From Rotaria socialis (taxonomy: Eukaryota; Rotifera; Eurotatoria; Philodinida; Philodinidae): a stretch of 64,000 bases of DNA. A model generated the notes under the pieces. The model searched no databases. It was not told the origin of the DNA and saw nothing but the letters and a program-made list of their open reading frames with translations. Positions 42,997 through 55,242 of the stretch are shown one piece after another. Position 1 is the first letter of the stretch, and each line of letters begins with the position of its first letter. The stretch covers positions 124,001-188,000 of the forward strand of contig CAJNYU010001035.1 in the NCBI GenBank assembly GCA_905331475.1. The letters run 5' to 3'. The position numbers and the translations under genes are program-made.

Positions 42997-44461
42997 ATGC
43001 TTTTTTTCTTCTACAAACTATCATTTACGCTTTTGAAATTTAGGCGTCATTGCTATCAACTTGAAATATCGTTCTGCTTTGTCTTTAATAAAAAAAACAT
43101 TTTCCTTGCTTTGCTTTTCATAAAATTTGAAGTTAATCATGTGAGAATGATAATGATGTAGAGTTATTCGCATAGTTACCAAATAATTGTGAACTTTCAA
43201 TTTATAAAGAAAATAAACGATTATATGAATATGAGTCTCAAAGGAATAGATTGAAGGTTAAGTATAATATTACTTTAAATTAACTTGTTCAAAATAATTT
43301 AAAATAGTCGAGTTTCTTAAAGCATGATAAATATTTATAGAAACGACAAAAAAATGTGAGTCATAATAGATTAGGAAGAATTTACACTCAAACGATAAGT
43401 CAAATCCATTTCGATATGAATGGGATGCGTGTACAGTGTATTAATCTTGGTGTTCTGTCTATTCTCAAGCATATCAACACGTTGAATCTAAACAGTTTTT
43501 AATAGTTATGATTGGCAGAACCATACGACTTCTGCGAGGTCCACTTGATTTTAATTGCACGACGAGAGAAAAATAATAAGTGATTGTAGATAGAGGAAAT
43601 AATTGCAAACATATTGTGGGATGGCTGCATTAGAGAGGAAACTCGATGAACAAGAAAATCATCAAGCATTTTTCTATCGATTTAAGTTTGCACGCAGAGT
43701 GGCTAGAGATCGACTATCTAAATTGACGCTGATGTTTTCGTTCTATTTGATAGCTATTCATGATGACTTGCAAAAAATATGGAATATGTTGCAGTAGATT
43801 ACTGACATTGTCCGTGGAACAATTTTAGTCTAATTAACATAAAGTATGTTTAAACAAGAATAATATAATATTGAAAGTTTTTAGTTTTAAACAGGAGCAT
43901 ATTAAAATTTAATGTATGAATATAATCTTGAGTTGCCAAGATGATGAGATGAAAATGGCGTCATTGTTCAAAACAGAATAGTGTCATTCTTTTCATGTAG
44001 ACGCTTCTCAATCTTAATCCAAATAGAAAAAAACTATTTTNATAAAATTCTATATCTAGAATGGATCAAATTTGATTCGATATTTTTCGGTCAAAATTTT
44101 TATTCGGCGAAGTTGGAGTCGGCGAAAATAAAATTCGGCGAAGCTGTACTAATTCGTCAAGACAGTACGTATCTATTTTCAATGCATGAGTAAATCTCAA
44201 TTTAAAGTGAACACAAAACTGACGGCATAATATATTAATCTATTAATGTTTGTTTAACTGACTGTATATATTATTTGAAGTCGAAGTAATAAATAAATAA
44301 ATTTTCATGACAATAAAACATCTTAAAGCATCAATATAAAAAGGAACATAGTTTTCAAAATAATCTTTATAACATATGTTTGTCCGTTTAGTATTAATTT
44401 TAAAAAATTAAGCTGGTACAAAAAAATATTTTGATTTAACACTCAATCAATAATCATAAAT
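42997..44461. other. 1.5-kb stretch downstream of phosphatidylserine decarboxylase
   Basis: No supported gene. Contains the right arm of the 67-bp inverted repeat, an undetermined base at 44041, and repeats of a TTCGGCGAAG-type unit at about 44100-44140. The frame at 43603-43797 lacks any family signal. Confidence 0.5.
43974..44040 (-). repeat. Right arm of a perfect 67-bp inverted repeat
   Basis: Reverse-complement copy of 42484-42550. The match ends exactly at the undetermined base 44041, which hints at an assembly or polishing problem at this edge. Confidence 0.95.
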
Positions 44462-46121
44462 TCAAAAGTGATGATGAAATGTTACAAGGACAAAGAGAAA
44501 AGTAAAACCATATGAAGTAATTGTCAACGGTGAATCATTAGACATTGGAAATGATGCTGTTACTGTTGCTGTTTGAGTCGTCGATGATATTGTACGGATG
44601 GGAGTTGTAATAATAGTTGTAATTGTTGGCTTTACACCTGAATCTGAAACGTCAACTTCAACCAGACCATCGTTCACAATATGGCTTTTTAGCCAATTAG
44701 TGTAAGCAGCTACGCGAGTGTATACACCAGAATAGAATGGATTTGCGCAACCCTTACCGTAGCTTGTAATACCAGCAAGCATCCATCGACGCTGTGTACT
44801 CTCAAAATGCATGAGAGGACCACCAGAATCACCTTGGCAAGTGTCTAGAAGTAGATAGAATAAAAGCAATGAAATTTCGGTACTCATTTCGGCAATTAAT
44901 ATAAAAATGGATTGGTAGTGTTCTTTTCTTCAAATATGGTATAAAATTCTATCAAACCAGCGTCTTTTAATAAAACAATCGGAAGCAATCCAATTAAGAA
45001 ATTACATTCATCGTAATTCACTTTTCAAGAACAACAGATAGAATCAATTGACATTACGTTAGAGAATCAATTAGATCCTCATATACGTATAATAGAACTG
45101 CGTGCGTTTAATATATTCGGTCAACTGCATATCTAATAGTTGTTTAGAATTTCTCTTACGTTTCAAACCATTTTTAAAGGAAATATTACCTTTACCGCCA
45201 CTATTGACTCCAGCACAAAATTGTAAATCTGGATGATGAATTGTAATAGAACACGTATCAGCATCGGAAGATACTTGATTGACAGTAACTTGTTGCAATT
45301 GATCTGGAATAAAATTCGCGTGAAAATACAATGTTCCCCATCCAATGGCCACTAATGTTGATGAATTTTGAGGATACATGTTTACATTACTGGCCATATT
45401 AAGCCGGTGTATACAAAGGCGAGCAGTTGAAGCAGATATTGAGAGATCTAATGGACGATCAAGGCGAAGGATAGCAATATCATTCCCATTTGAAGACGGA
45501 TCGTACTGAGGATGTCGAATAATATTTGCAACTTGTCATACTTGACCGACTGTTGCTGATTCAGTCAGTAGATTCATACCAACTGCTATTGACAAGCCAG
45601 GCGATAGCACATTGTTCTCATCAACTACACAATGGTGAAACGATTAATAAGACTCTGTTGAGTTTATATCGTATTGACAAACTGGATAGAGGTGGAGTAG
45701 CTTACAGCCACTCACGGCAATGATGTTTATTCGTTTATTCACATATCCAAAGTGTCCCCACTTCATACATAACACACGTATATATAGAAGAGAGATATAT
45801 TATAATAATGGAAAGAGAATAGAAGGAAGAGGAAGGAGAATCATCGAAGCGTGCCATCAATATCGGCACAAATGGGCTGCAGTAACTATGTATGTAGGCG
45901 AGACAATAGCACCGCCACATGTGACCACCATGAGAACCACGTAAAGATATGGCCCAACCCCAACTTGAAGAGACTGCTGTTTCACCACCAACAATTTTTT
46001 TTATTATAGCATCATTTTTTGAACAGCCACATGGTGCTGAATGATCACAAACAACAGTTACACATGCTACTTGAATGATGAAGCATACGCAAAGAAGAAA
46101 AACTGTAAAGATTGTCTTCAT
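44462..46121 (-). pseudogene. Trypsin-like serine protease, two lesions, GPI-like tail
   Basis: Exons at about 45867-46121, 45190-45624 and 44462-44844. The order is signal peptide (MKTIFTVFLLCVCFIIQVAC), zymogen site KK|IVGGETAV, catalytic His block VTAAHLC, catalytic Asp block NGNDIAILRL, and catalytic Ser block [11 protein letters not shown] (restored by the last intron). A Ser/Thr-rich stalk then leads to a hydrophobic end suggesting a GPI anchor. Lesions: near 45916-45922 the frame shifts between GSHGGH and the CGGAIVSP block, as if a TG dinucleotide were lost, and an in-frame TGA stands at 45536-45538. The first intron's splice sites are unclear. Either a recent pseudogene or assembly errors; all three triad residues are still encoded. 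By family it cleaves after Lys/Arg outside the cell. Confidence 0.75.
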
Positions 46122-48085
46122 ATTTTTCGATACGATGATACTAATTTTTACTATTGTCTCTCGGACTTTTTATACGGATTGTGTGGGTGTTTTTCACTAA
46201 CTAGATTAAACTAAAAACAACTCGATGACAAAAAGCATAGTGTCAGGTGTCCTATGACGATGTCACTGTCTGCACAATCTCTTCAAGATAAAAATAAATG
46301 TTACGAGCCACTTTTCGCCTGCAGAAAATCATGATTTCTTCTAGTTGGTAGTTTTTCTTTGTTTCACATTATCATACCAATGTAATTTGTTTGTCAGATG
46401 TCAAGATGGTGCAAGACTTTTGTGCCGTAAATAGTTTAACATTGATAATTTATCTCTGATGGCTGTAATAAAAATTTTCTCTTCAATAAAGGTGATGATT
46501 AAGTTATACGAGATATACCAAAACTGTTTTCGGCGATAATACATAGCAAGAGCTTCAATAATTTATATACTTTTCTTCATCTTTCATAGATTTTGATGTA
46601 TCGCTGTACAATTACCACAAAGAGAACGCATGCATAAAGGATTATTTCGAACATTTTTTTCTTTTAGTTACTCAATATGAAATATTAATCAATTTCAATG
46701 ATGTTTCCATTATTTTCTGTGCTTATCATGATAGTTTTCACTTTTGAAATTTATTCTCTACTTTGTTTTGGCTATCATTAATGCATAGTTTTCATTTTTA
46801 TAAAGTAAAACTGTCTTATTGTTACTTAGCATAGATGCGCTCTATTAAATTAGCCGAAAGTTGAAGTGCTATATGATCTTTATAATCTTCTAAAAGATGA
46901 GTATTTTTTAACAAAATTTGTTTGAACTTTGTCTTACGATTATGAAAAGTGATGTATTCGTCTTCGTGAAACTTGTAAAACATAAAATGGAACTATTAAA
47001 TGTGGATGAAGTTTGTTTATTGTTGTCACTTAAATCAATATGTATGATACATTCTATTATATGGTAGTTCAGTAAGAGGAGCGCCATATAATAAAGAATC
47101 GAGTGTTATGATTTGAAGAACTTTTCCTTGTTCTTATTATTATGCAACTTAAATCTATTCATAAGATAGCACAGTAGGATAAATAATTCAGCTGTATTCT
47201 TTCAACATCTTTTACTTTCATTTTATCAATAAATAAGCAAATATTATGACGGCCATTCGTAGAAATGTGCCAGACGAAAACACGAAATCCATGATAGTTC
47301 TAAACCTTGAAGATAACGATCTTCCGTTGCCTGAAACAATAATGATAAATAAAGATGCCTAATAATTGCATTCCTTGAACTCGTTTATATTTTCATCAGC
47401 TTTTATTCGTTAAAATGTATTAGCGTTGTCAGTGAATTTTAACTGTTATATCTTTTTGATTTAATATTTGTTGAAATGTTACCGATTCAATATTCGTCTT
47501 CCATAGCGGCATTATGAGGGTACATTAAAAGTTTATTTCTTTTTAATTTTGATGCACAAAATACTAAAATGAATAGATTTTAATATTTGATGCACGAAAT
47601 AATAAATGATGCTCATTTAACAAAAGATTACACAGCGTATGTACTGAGCTATTATAAAAAATTCTCTTCTATATCCATATGCTTAGTTTCTCTATGCTTA
47701 TTAGTCAAATATAAAATACTTTTTATGATCTCAATTGATTTCGTTATGTCATGTTTTTGTTTTTATTACGGCTACCTACCATTTCTTCACTACCATTAAG
47801 CATGTATAAATAATAGCCTCATAATATTCAAATCAAATGAAATACTGAGGCATTGGAATCTATATTTATCTATTGAAAGTTCATATAAAGCATACATTTG
47901 CACTTCTTAGTTTGCCAAATTAGTAGAAAAAGATTTTCGCAAATATATTATTCATGATTTCTATTGACTCGTACAGTCTTTATTTACACATAAAAGAACC
48001 TAAAAATATTGTACAAAAAAGTCCATGAAAGTTTACATTTGATTTCGTTTTTTTGAACAAACTATCGGTTGCCAACAAAATAGAC
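46122..48085. other. 2-kb intergenic stretch, nothing recognised
   Basis: AT-rich. The frame at 47587-47799 is hydrophobic and unsupported. Confidence 0.5.
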
Positions 48086-48519
48086 ATGCACAAAATACCA
48101 GCAATTGCGTGGACTCGCGCAGTTTTGGTTTTTACGGTGATCAATATTCTTAGTGCAAAAGTAGATGCTGTTGAAACAGAAGAACTTTCATTTGGATGAA
48201 CAGCAATTCAATTCTTTGATAGATTGCAATCAAGGGGCACTTGAAGTGGTACAAATAGAAAAACATCAGTACAGAACTATTGGGCCAATCTCTTTTGAAA
48301 CTGTTCCTGACCCAATGCTTGACTGTTGAACTCTTTTCGATGCTTACATGCAAGTAAATCTGCCAAATTTTCAGACATGGGCTAATAAATATTGTCGCAA
48401 TTATATGAACTGTTGGTTCTGTCCGAGTGGAGGCCTATGCGTCGTCTTCTTAGTGAGACCAACTCGTTTCCTATGTTGAAGCTGCTTATCAGGAAAAATT
48501 AACAGTATCCGAGCCATAA
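48086..48519 (+). pseudogene. Decayed gene for a secreted Cys-containing protein
   Basis: It begins with a plausible signal peptide (MHKIPAIAWTRAVLVFTVIN then ILSA). A frame change follows, then DEQQFNSLIDCNQGALEVVQ through FETVPDPMLDC, an in-frame TGA, QTWANKYCRNYMNCWFCPSG through GLCVVFLVRP, another frame change, and YVEAAYQEKLTVSEP with a stop. Coding-like composition across three frames with at least three breaks indicates a relic. Six cysteines remain. Family not recognised. The opposite-strand frame at 48150-48353 is a shadow. Confidence 0.55.
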
Positions 48520-48914
48520 TTACACATTAATTATGTTGCAAATATTTTCGTTTTGTTCTACTCCTTATCTTACTTCTATACAATTCATTTATTCAAACAT
48601 CAAAATTAGATATTTATTTGAAATAAAATACCTCATTAAAAAAACTTAATAATCAATATGTGTACAAAAAGTTTCTTTGTCGTATCCTTTTTTTTATCAA
48701 ATAGTCTTATTTAATCAAGATAAGTTATCATTATTTTAAACAGTAAAAATAAAATACAAAAAAACGAAGGAAATAAAAAGAAAACAAAGCATGCTAACTA
48801 CTAATCCACATCACTGCAAAAATAAATGTACAATTAATAAATTAAAATGAGAATTCTTTCAAATAGCACATAAATTATTTATAACAAAAACGCAGGCACA
48901 ATGTTTTTAATGAA
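48520..48914. other. Spacer between pseudogene and FRS2-like gene
   Basis: 395 bp of A/T-rich DNA, mainly the 3' flank of the minus-strand FRS2-like gene; nothing else seen. Confidence 0.55.
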
Positions 48915-50020
48915 TCAGACTTCAATGCGGCGAGCTTGTTGTTGTTGTAAACGTTCGTTTGCAATTTCTTTCAATGTTGTTGTTTTTTCATGATCAATAT
49001 AAACATAAGGCGCTGTTGATAATGATTTTGATATTGAATTAGTTTTTAATGATGTATTAGTTTGATTTGAATCCGATTGTTGATGAGGATTAAAAAATGA
49101 TAGAAGAGCTCGTTTACAGGATTGTTGAGAAGGAGACTCTTTCATTAATTCAATGCTTGGTTCTTTCGTAGCAATTGGTATTTCTAAGTCATTTCTACGA
49201 TCTAAAAATAATTTGTACAGATTTACTATAGAATTTCGTTTATTTTTTACATACCATTTTGAATAATCGAATTCGATGTTGATTCTGATTTTAATTCAAC
49301 ATAATTAAGATCTGGAGTAATGTCTCTTTCAACATGTTGTTTAAGTCTGGCTATGAACTGTCTTCCTTCTTCATTGTGACTGTTACTTTCTCTGTGACAA
49401 GGAAGTATATCGAAAGGTAAATAATCCTCTGACAAATTTGGTTCAGAATTTCGATAAGAAAATGTTTCTCTTGAATTTAATGAAATCGATGAGGAAGATG
49501 ATGATGAAAAAAGTACAGATGATGGCGCTCGACGTGTTACGCCTTGCTCGGATTGTGTTCGTCGTCGCCGATGAGGATGAGGATGGCGTGATGTTATTGA
49601 AACGTTTGTTAAAGTAGATGAAGATGATATCATTGTTCCTCGTTGTTGTTGTTGTTGTTGTTGTTCTAGTAATTGTTTTGATCTGAATGTTATACGTTGA
49701 TCTAAACAATTAACAAGACGATGTGCTTGTTTACAACGAAATGCATAACGTGCTGGACCAAGAGGAGCTTGTCGTCCACATTCAAGAATAAATATTGAGC
49801 CGTCTATACCATAACGTTTAATTGTTTCTAATGGAATCTGTAACGATTGTCGATGTTTTTGTCTTATACATAAACTATCATTTGATACGTGAATTTTTGC
49901 TGATGCATGTTTTCGACCACATGAATTAATATTGTCGACTTTAAATATGTCGTCTGTTACTGCTACTGATGTATCAACAAGATCAGTTAGAAGATTATTT
50001 GCTGAATTATTATTTCCCAT
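48915..50020 (-). CDS. FRS2-like receptor tyrosine kinase adaptor (IRS-type PTB domain)
   Basis: Two exons, 49255-50020 and 48915-49201, phase 1, 350 aa. N-terminal MGNNNS fits N-myristoylation. Residues about 25-115 form an IRS-type PTB domain: FKVDNINSCGRKHASAKIHV, then PLETIKRYGIDGSIFILECG and RYAFRCKQAHRLVNCL, close to FRS2/FRS3. A poly-Gln tract and Ser/Arg-rich linker follow, then TPDLNYVEL and PYVYIDHEKTTTLKEI, candidate phosphotyrosine sites; the second resembles the FRS2 C-terminal YxxID motif. FRS2 couples FGF-type receptors at the membrane to Grb2 and Shp2 signalling. Poly-Gln and poly-Ser lengths may vary between alleles. Confidence 0.88.
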
Positions 50021-52125
50021 GACGAAAAAATCGGAGATAATCTAAAATATATAGTACATACATTTAAATAAAATTTGAGATAAATTATTTCGTAATTGTA
50101 ATTATTAAGGGATTTCTATGCAAAATTCTGATAGATCCATCACATTCTATAAGTGTACCATTGAAATGTATTCTAACATTTTTTCTATCAAATACTTTAC
50201 CGATTTTTATTGCATCTAAATAAGTGTATTTGATAATCTTTAAATCTTATAGCTATTTATCATACAAATACATGTGTGTTTTTATAAAATAGAAATATGC
50301 TGCAGAATTATTTATTTTTATCGCTTTCTTTATTACGAATTTTAATTGTATCTTATAAGAATAAATTGTACTAGACAAATTTTTTACAACTTAAAGCTTC
50401 TACTGAACTATAATATAAAAATAATAAATTTTCTTTATTCGATAAATGAAAAAAGTCGTAAGATTTATTTTCTACCCGATGAAAAGTATGATATTGAGAA
50501 TATAGTGCTCAACTGAAATTTCCTTTTTCAAAATCATTTCAATCATCAGCAAATATTCGAAGTTTTATCTTTACTTATTGTATTGCACATTCATAGACTA
50601 TATAATGATGCAATTTCGAACTAAGACGTGCTATAGGTAAATGAAATGATTTTTAATTAGTATTAAGTATATATTATTTATTTTTTCCTATTGGATGCAA
50701 ACCGATTGATCTTTTACTATATGAGCTAGAATGTAAATAACATATCATTTTATAGCAATAGATTGATTTGTAAGAAAAATAGTAACCTGATTTACCTTAG
50801 TTTTCATGCAAGTTCTTCAGCAAAAATCAATTTACTCAATAGTTGATAGAAGAAAAAAAATATCATCTTTCTTTTTTTATAAATGTTGCATAATTGTATC
50901 GAGTAGAGATAGCTGCACTTTTGGCTTAAATATGATAATCTTGATATGCGTGTAAAATTTCTGTTATCTTTAAGTGACTGTTAGACAATATATTTGAATC
51001 GTGGTATCATTTCGAGTGGTGTAACCTCAAAGTTTTAGAAAAAAAAAATTGTGATCACAATGTATACTCAACAATATACAAACGCAGAATATGGCTTGTA
51101 CATGTCATGAATATTTGACTGACGAGAGAAACCTTTCAAATATTTATTTATTATTAATTCGTGTTATATCATGTTTGATTGTTATCATTTAATAATAAGT
51201 TTTTACCTTTTATAATCAGAAATCAATTTAGTTTTGTACATAATTTTGACATTGAGAAAATCGGAAGATAGGTTTGCTATAAGTTTGATCTTATTCTAAA
51301 ACTAAAAATTGAACAAGGTAACATAGAAAAATAAGGGAATGAATATTGAAAACCAATAGCGATATATTTTGTTAATGCAGAAAATTCATAAACTTTTTCA
51401 ATGTCTTAACCATTAGACCATAACAGTTGATGCTTTTCTTCTCGCTTTTACATGCATTTTTTATCAATCTAAAAAAAAATAATGAAAATAATTACATGGG
51501 TAATCAGCAAACTATTTTCCGTAGTATACGATGTAATCATTATTGATTTTTTTTTCTTTCTATTCTATTCTGTGATATTATAACTGATAGAAGATGATGA
51601 TGGGTCTAGACCAATATGTTATGACTCACTTGTACATTAGAAATGTTGACACATTAATGCATTTCGAACCCGTGCGCTTATTTAATATGTTCTATTATAG
51701 GTATTTTACTAAATTACTTTAAATTATCATCAAAAGTAGATTCCAAGGCTTTTCTTTTATTCCTATTTATTTAACATCGTTCGAAAAAAAAAGTATTTTG
51801 AAGAATTCTTCAAAAGAAATTGATATACGACTGAACTGAATACGATACACTCATTCGAACATTTTTACTACATAATCAACATGACGAAGTGAAATTTAAT
51901 CGTACAAACGATATGATCTGATGAATCGAAGCTAGAAAATAAAAAATGACCCTTTGGCTTGAGAATGACAAATAAAAAAAATAGAAAGAACAACGAGAAA
52001 ATGATGATTTTGCAATCGTTAAATTGATTTATTGGCTTATAAAGCTTAGAAGCACCGATATTAAAAGACTCTGTTTTCCGTTAGAAACACACACATATTC
52101 GATCATTTAATTGTTCTGTGCAAGA
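50021..52125. other. 2.1-kb divergent intergenic stretch
   Basis: Between the FRS2-like (-) and PLA2-like (+) starts. AT-rich, no gene, array or TIR recognised. A TTCGAACCC near 51664 is not part of a tRNA. Confidence 0.5.
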
Positions 52126-53230
52126 ATGCATACTAGTAGTATCATTGTATTGATTGTATCTGTATGTTTTCTCAAAATAACTCACAGCATCGATTTTCAA
52201 GCTAATCGACAACTTGGCTCTATGATATTTTTTTTATCTGGCCAAAATCCAAATGATTTTACCAATTACGGTTGCTGGTAAAATACCCTTCACTATTATT
52301 CTTATCTTAAATAACTTTCAACTGAAAGATAGTTAAATAGGAATTATTTTTTTCTTTTAAATCATCAAATTTATTAGTAAAGCTATTGTGATACTCATAG
52401 GTGTAGTAACAAAGATAAACCAATTCATGCTCCATTAGATGAAATTGACGAGTGTTGTCAACACTATCAAACATGCAATACTGTTCAAACGAACCATGCA
52501 ACGTCTTATCCATACAAAGCTTCCTACGAAGATGGAACTATTGAGTGCTTAAATAATAAAGAAACTAAAGCTCATCGTCAATGTGAATGTGATATTGTGC
52601 TGGCTAAATGTTTAAGTAAACATCAAAACGTTTATACCACTAATTTATTATATATTTCGGACAATCAATGTAATCCAGGAAGTAAGTTCTTGTATATAAA
52701 TAATAAATTTGATATCGAAAGCGTAAGTAACATGATTTCTTATGTATATTATAGTTGTACTCAATTTCGATGATTTACCTACAAATGCTACTTCAAAAAA
52801 TGTGCCAGAAAATTATTATAATTTCACATTTACTGGTGGACTTTATACAACTCCCAAGGATACAGGTAATCCACCACGTCCCAGTGGTTACACTGTGGCA
52901 ATGGTCAGTCCTCCTAATGTGTTAATGAGTCAAAATCAAATGACAATTAAACGTACCGATGGACGAGCATTTTCTATTGTTTCATTTTCTGCAGCAGCCG
53001 CTTTTGTTGCTAATCTTAAATTGAATTTAGTCGGTTCTCGCCAATATTCGCCAATACTTTTCAATGAGACTGTTTTTCTTCAAATTGATACTCGTAAAAC
53101 CATTGAACTCAATTGGTCAGGTATTGATATGATAACATTCACTGGCACAGGTGGTTCAAATTATCCAACTTATTCAAATACATGTGGCAATTGTCATTTT
53201 GCCATGGATGATCTTCGATTTCGCCTATGA
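52126..53230 (+). CDS. Secreted PLA2-like domain fused to an FDDL/FAMDDL beta-rich domain
   Basis: Three exons, 52126-52277, 52401-52681 and 52755-53230, give 302 aa. A signal peptide ends near residue 21. Residues 22-144 follow the secreted phospholipase A2 plan: TNYGCWC (calcium-loop position), LDEIDECCQHYQTC (active-site helix) and CECDIVLAKC (second helix with its Asp). The usual CCxxHDxC is CCQHYQTC, so the catalytic His and calcium-binding Asp positions hold Tyr and Gln; activity is doubtful. Exon 3 encodes a separate domain, VLNFDDLP through IELNWSGIDMITFTG to FAMDDLRFRL, like a beta-sandwich module I know from fungal and bacterial secreted proteins. The junction coincides with a phase-1 intron. 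Fusion role unknown: perhaps lipid or glycan binding. Confidence 0.82.
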
Positions 53231-54729
53231 ATAAGTTCTAATAAAATTTAAATAAATAACTATTCAAAATAATAATGTGTACTGAATCTGAATTCAATAA
53301 AAATTGTTTGTAATTGCATCTAGACACAGAAAATATGAATCAGAAATATCAAGTAATTCGAATCACTTGTTAGTATAGAATGAAAATTTTCGTTTTCATT
53401 GACTGACAACAAGCGACTATGATGCTTAGTGACATAAGCTAGTTATAACTTTGTACTAAAATTTACTCAGTAGATAGAATTGATTTTAATAAGTGAATTT
53501 ATGAATGTTTAAATAAAACTATACGATGTTATTCATTGTGATAAATATGTTGTGACAGCTTGATTTTTTACTATGAAATATCGTGAGCAATACATTTACC
53601 TCATACGAAAAAGCACTTAGTAAGATCGAATAAAAAGACCATTCTGACATAAAATCAATAATTATGCAACCAAAGAAAGTGAATTGAACTTCACTTTTAC
53701 TTCACTTCAACTATTGAACAAATTACAGTAACTATAAGACTTTTTGAGAAAACTTTACAACATTCTCGTTCTCAGACGTACATATTCAAACTCGCAGCCT
53801 CGATCTCCAATATAATAGAGTTAAGTTAAAAGAAAATGAATGACATTTTTCAATCTTAACTATACATTAAACTATACTCTGATCTTGAAGTATAATGCAC
53901 TCATCCAATATTTAATATTATCCAAGCATTGGGAAAAGTTAATGTGTACTAGATTTTCTTTGAATTTATCAATGGAATCTCTCTGTATTCATCAATGATG
54001 CTTAACTTTGTCAATTGTTCAACCAATAAGATCGATAAACATTCTCTTCGAGATATTCGGGAATCCTGTGTTAAATCATAATGAAATATGTTAATTCAAA
54101 TCTTTTTCAATAGTTGTTACTTCGATTTTCGTTTTAGAGGCTATTATAATTGTTTTACAAAAAAATAGATCATTGTTAGACAACTAAAGTTCGAAGAAAG
54201 ATATCAGGAATATTAGTGAATTAAGATAGATTATTCAGATGAGAAGATTTTCATTCACCATATTTAAATAAAGTATAGATTGTAGAAAACCTAACGATAA
54301 AATCTTACAATAGCCTTATAATGTAGCCAATGATTGAAAATTAGTGCGAGACAAGTGAGAATTCAACTATTTCATATTCATAACTTTTTCGAAATTCTTC
54401 TATATCGTTGTTGTCCTTGTAGCTATTTTCCTATTATGTATCAAACACATTTAGCATATCAACCACACGATGATTGTCACTTTACTGGTATTAATCTTCA
54501 TCAATATATATACGTATATACAAGCAACATGCTATAACAATTACAAGACAATGAAATTCTTCATGATATATTTGATTTCTATTTGCCAAAGTTAATATTT
54601 AAAAAGTAGAAAGGAATAGCACACGAAAAGTAGAATAAAATGAAAGTGTATGAGATGGCAACTGGTGAATGATGAAGGTCAATGTAATAGATACTTAATA
54701 ATATATTTTCAAAAGTTTTGAAAATCGTT
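53231..54729. other. 1.5-kb convergent intergenic stretch
   Basis: Tail-to-tail between the PLA2-like and LURP-one-like genes. An AATAAA near 53297 may end the PLA2-like transcript. Nothing else recognised. Confidence 0.5.
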
Positions 54730-55242
54730 TCATTTGTCATTATGTGAATATATTGCTGTTTTCTTATTGTCGTGTGCGGCAAGTGCTAATAGATAAATAC
54801 TATCTGGAAATTGATCTGAGAAAATCTTTAAATCATATTTAGTTACTGCCGATAGTAAATTGCGTCGCATTTTAAACATAGCAAGTAAACTGTTGGCTTC
54901 GTTGTAAAATTTGAATCTACCCGAGAATGCTCTATTTTTCATTGTAATTTTTCTTTCTGCAAGATTAACATGATATTCATCGTGAAACCATGTCGACTGT
55001 CGTTTAATACTTCCATTAAACCATTTGTTTGTCTTACTCCGTATATCAAATATTTCATAAGTAGCTTGATACCAAATTCCAAGTTGATGAGAATTTAATC
55101 TTCCAATAACCTTTTTGTCTGGATACGTACGTAGATCAATTTTTTGCATGGGACTATAATATGATTCAATACGATAGAGTAAGTTTGTTTCAGCTTGATT
55201 GGAATAAATATTAAATTGACCAGCTTTTCTGCCAGAATCCAT
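54730..55242 (-). CDS. LURP-one-related / tubby-C-like protein
   Basis: Single-exon 170-aa protein. TYEIFDIRSKTNKWFNGSIK, an IGRLNSHQLG strand, MKNRAFSGRFKFYNEANSLL and the C-terminal YDLKIFSDQFPDSIYLLALA match the LURP-one-related fold, a single 12-strand barrel with a central helix related to the Tubby C-terminal domain and scramblases. The closing pattern (strand, FPD, long hydrophobic helix) is diagnostic. It lacks a signal peptide. Family members are thought to bind phosphoinositides or sit at membranes; the specific role here is unknown. Confidence 0.8.
   Translation of the reverse strand: MDSGRKAGQFNIYSNQAETNLLYRIESYYSPMQKIDLRTYPDKKVIGRLNSHQLGIWYQATYEIFDIRSKTNKWFNGSIKRQSTWFHDEYHVNLAERKITMKNRAFSGRFKFYNEANSLLAMFKMRRNLLSAVTKYDLKIFSDQFPDSIYLLALAAHDNKKTAIYSHNDK

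Noticed and set aside
43603..43797. 64-codon frame downstream of phosphatidylserine decarboxylase
   Set aside because: Isolated, no recognisable motif, no signal for transcription; kept as non-coding.
51655..51730. TTCGAACCC on the plus strand resembling a tRNA T-loop on the minus strand
   Set aside because: No acceptor stem, D-arm or A-box-like sequence at the right distance.
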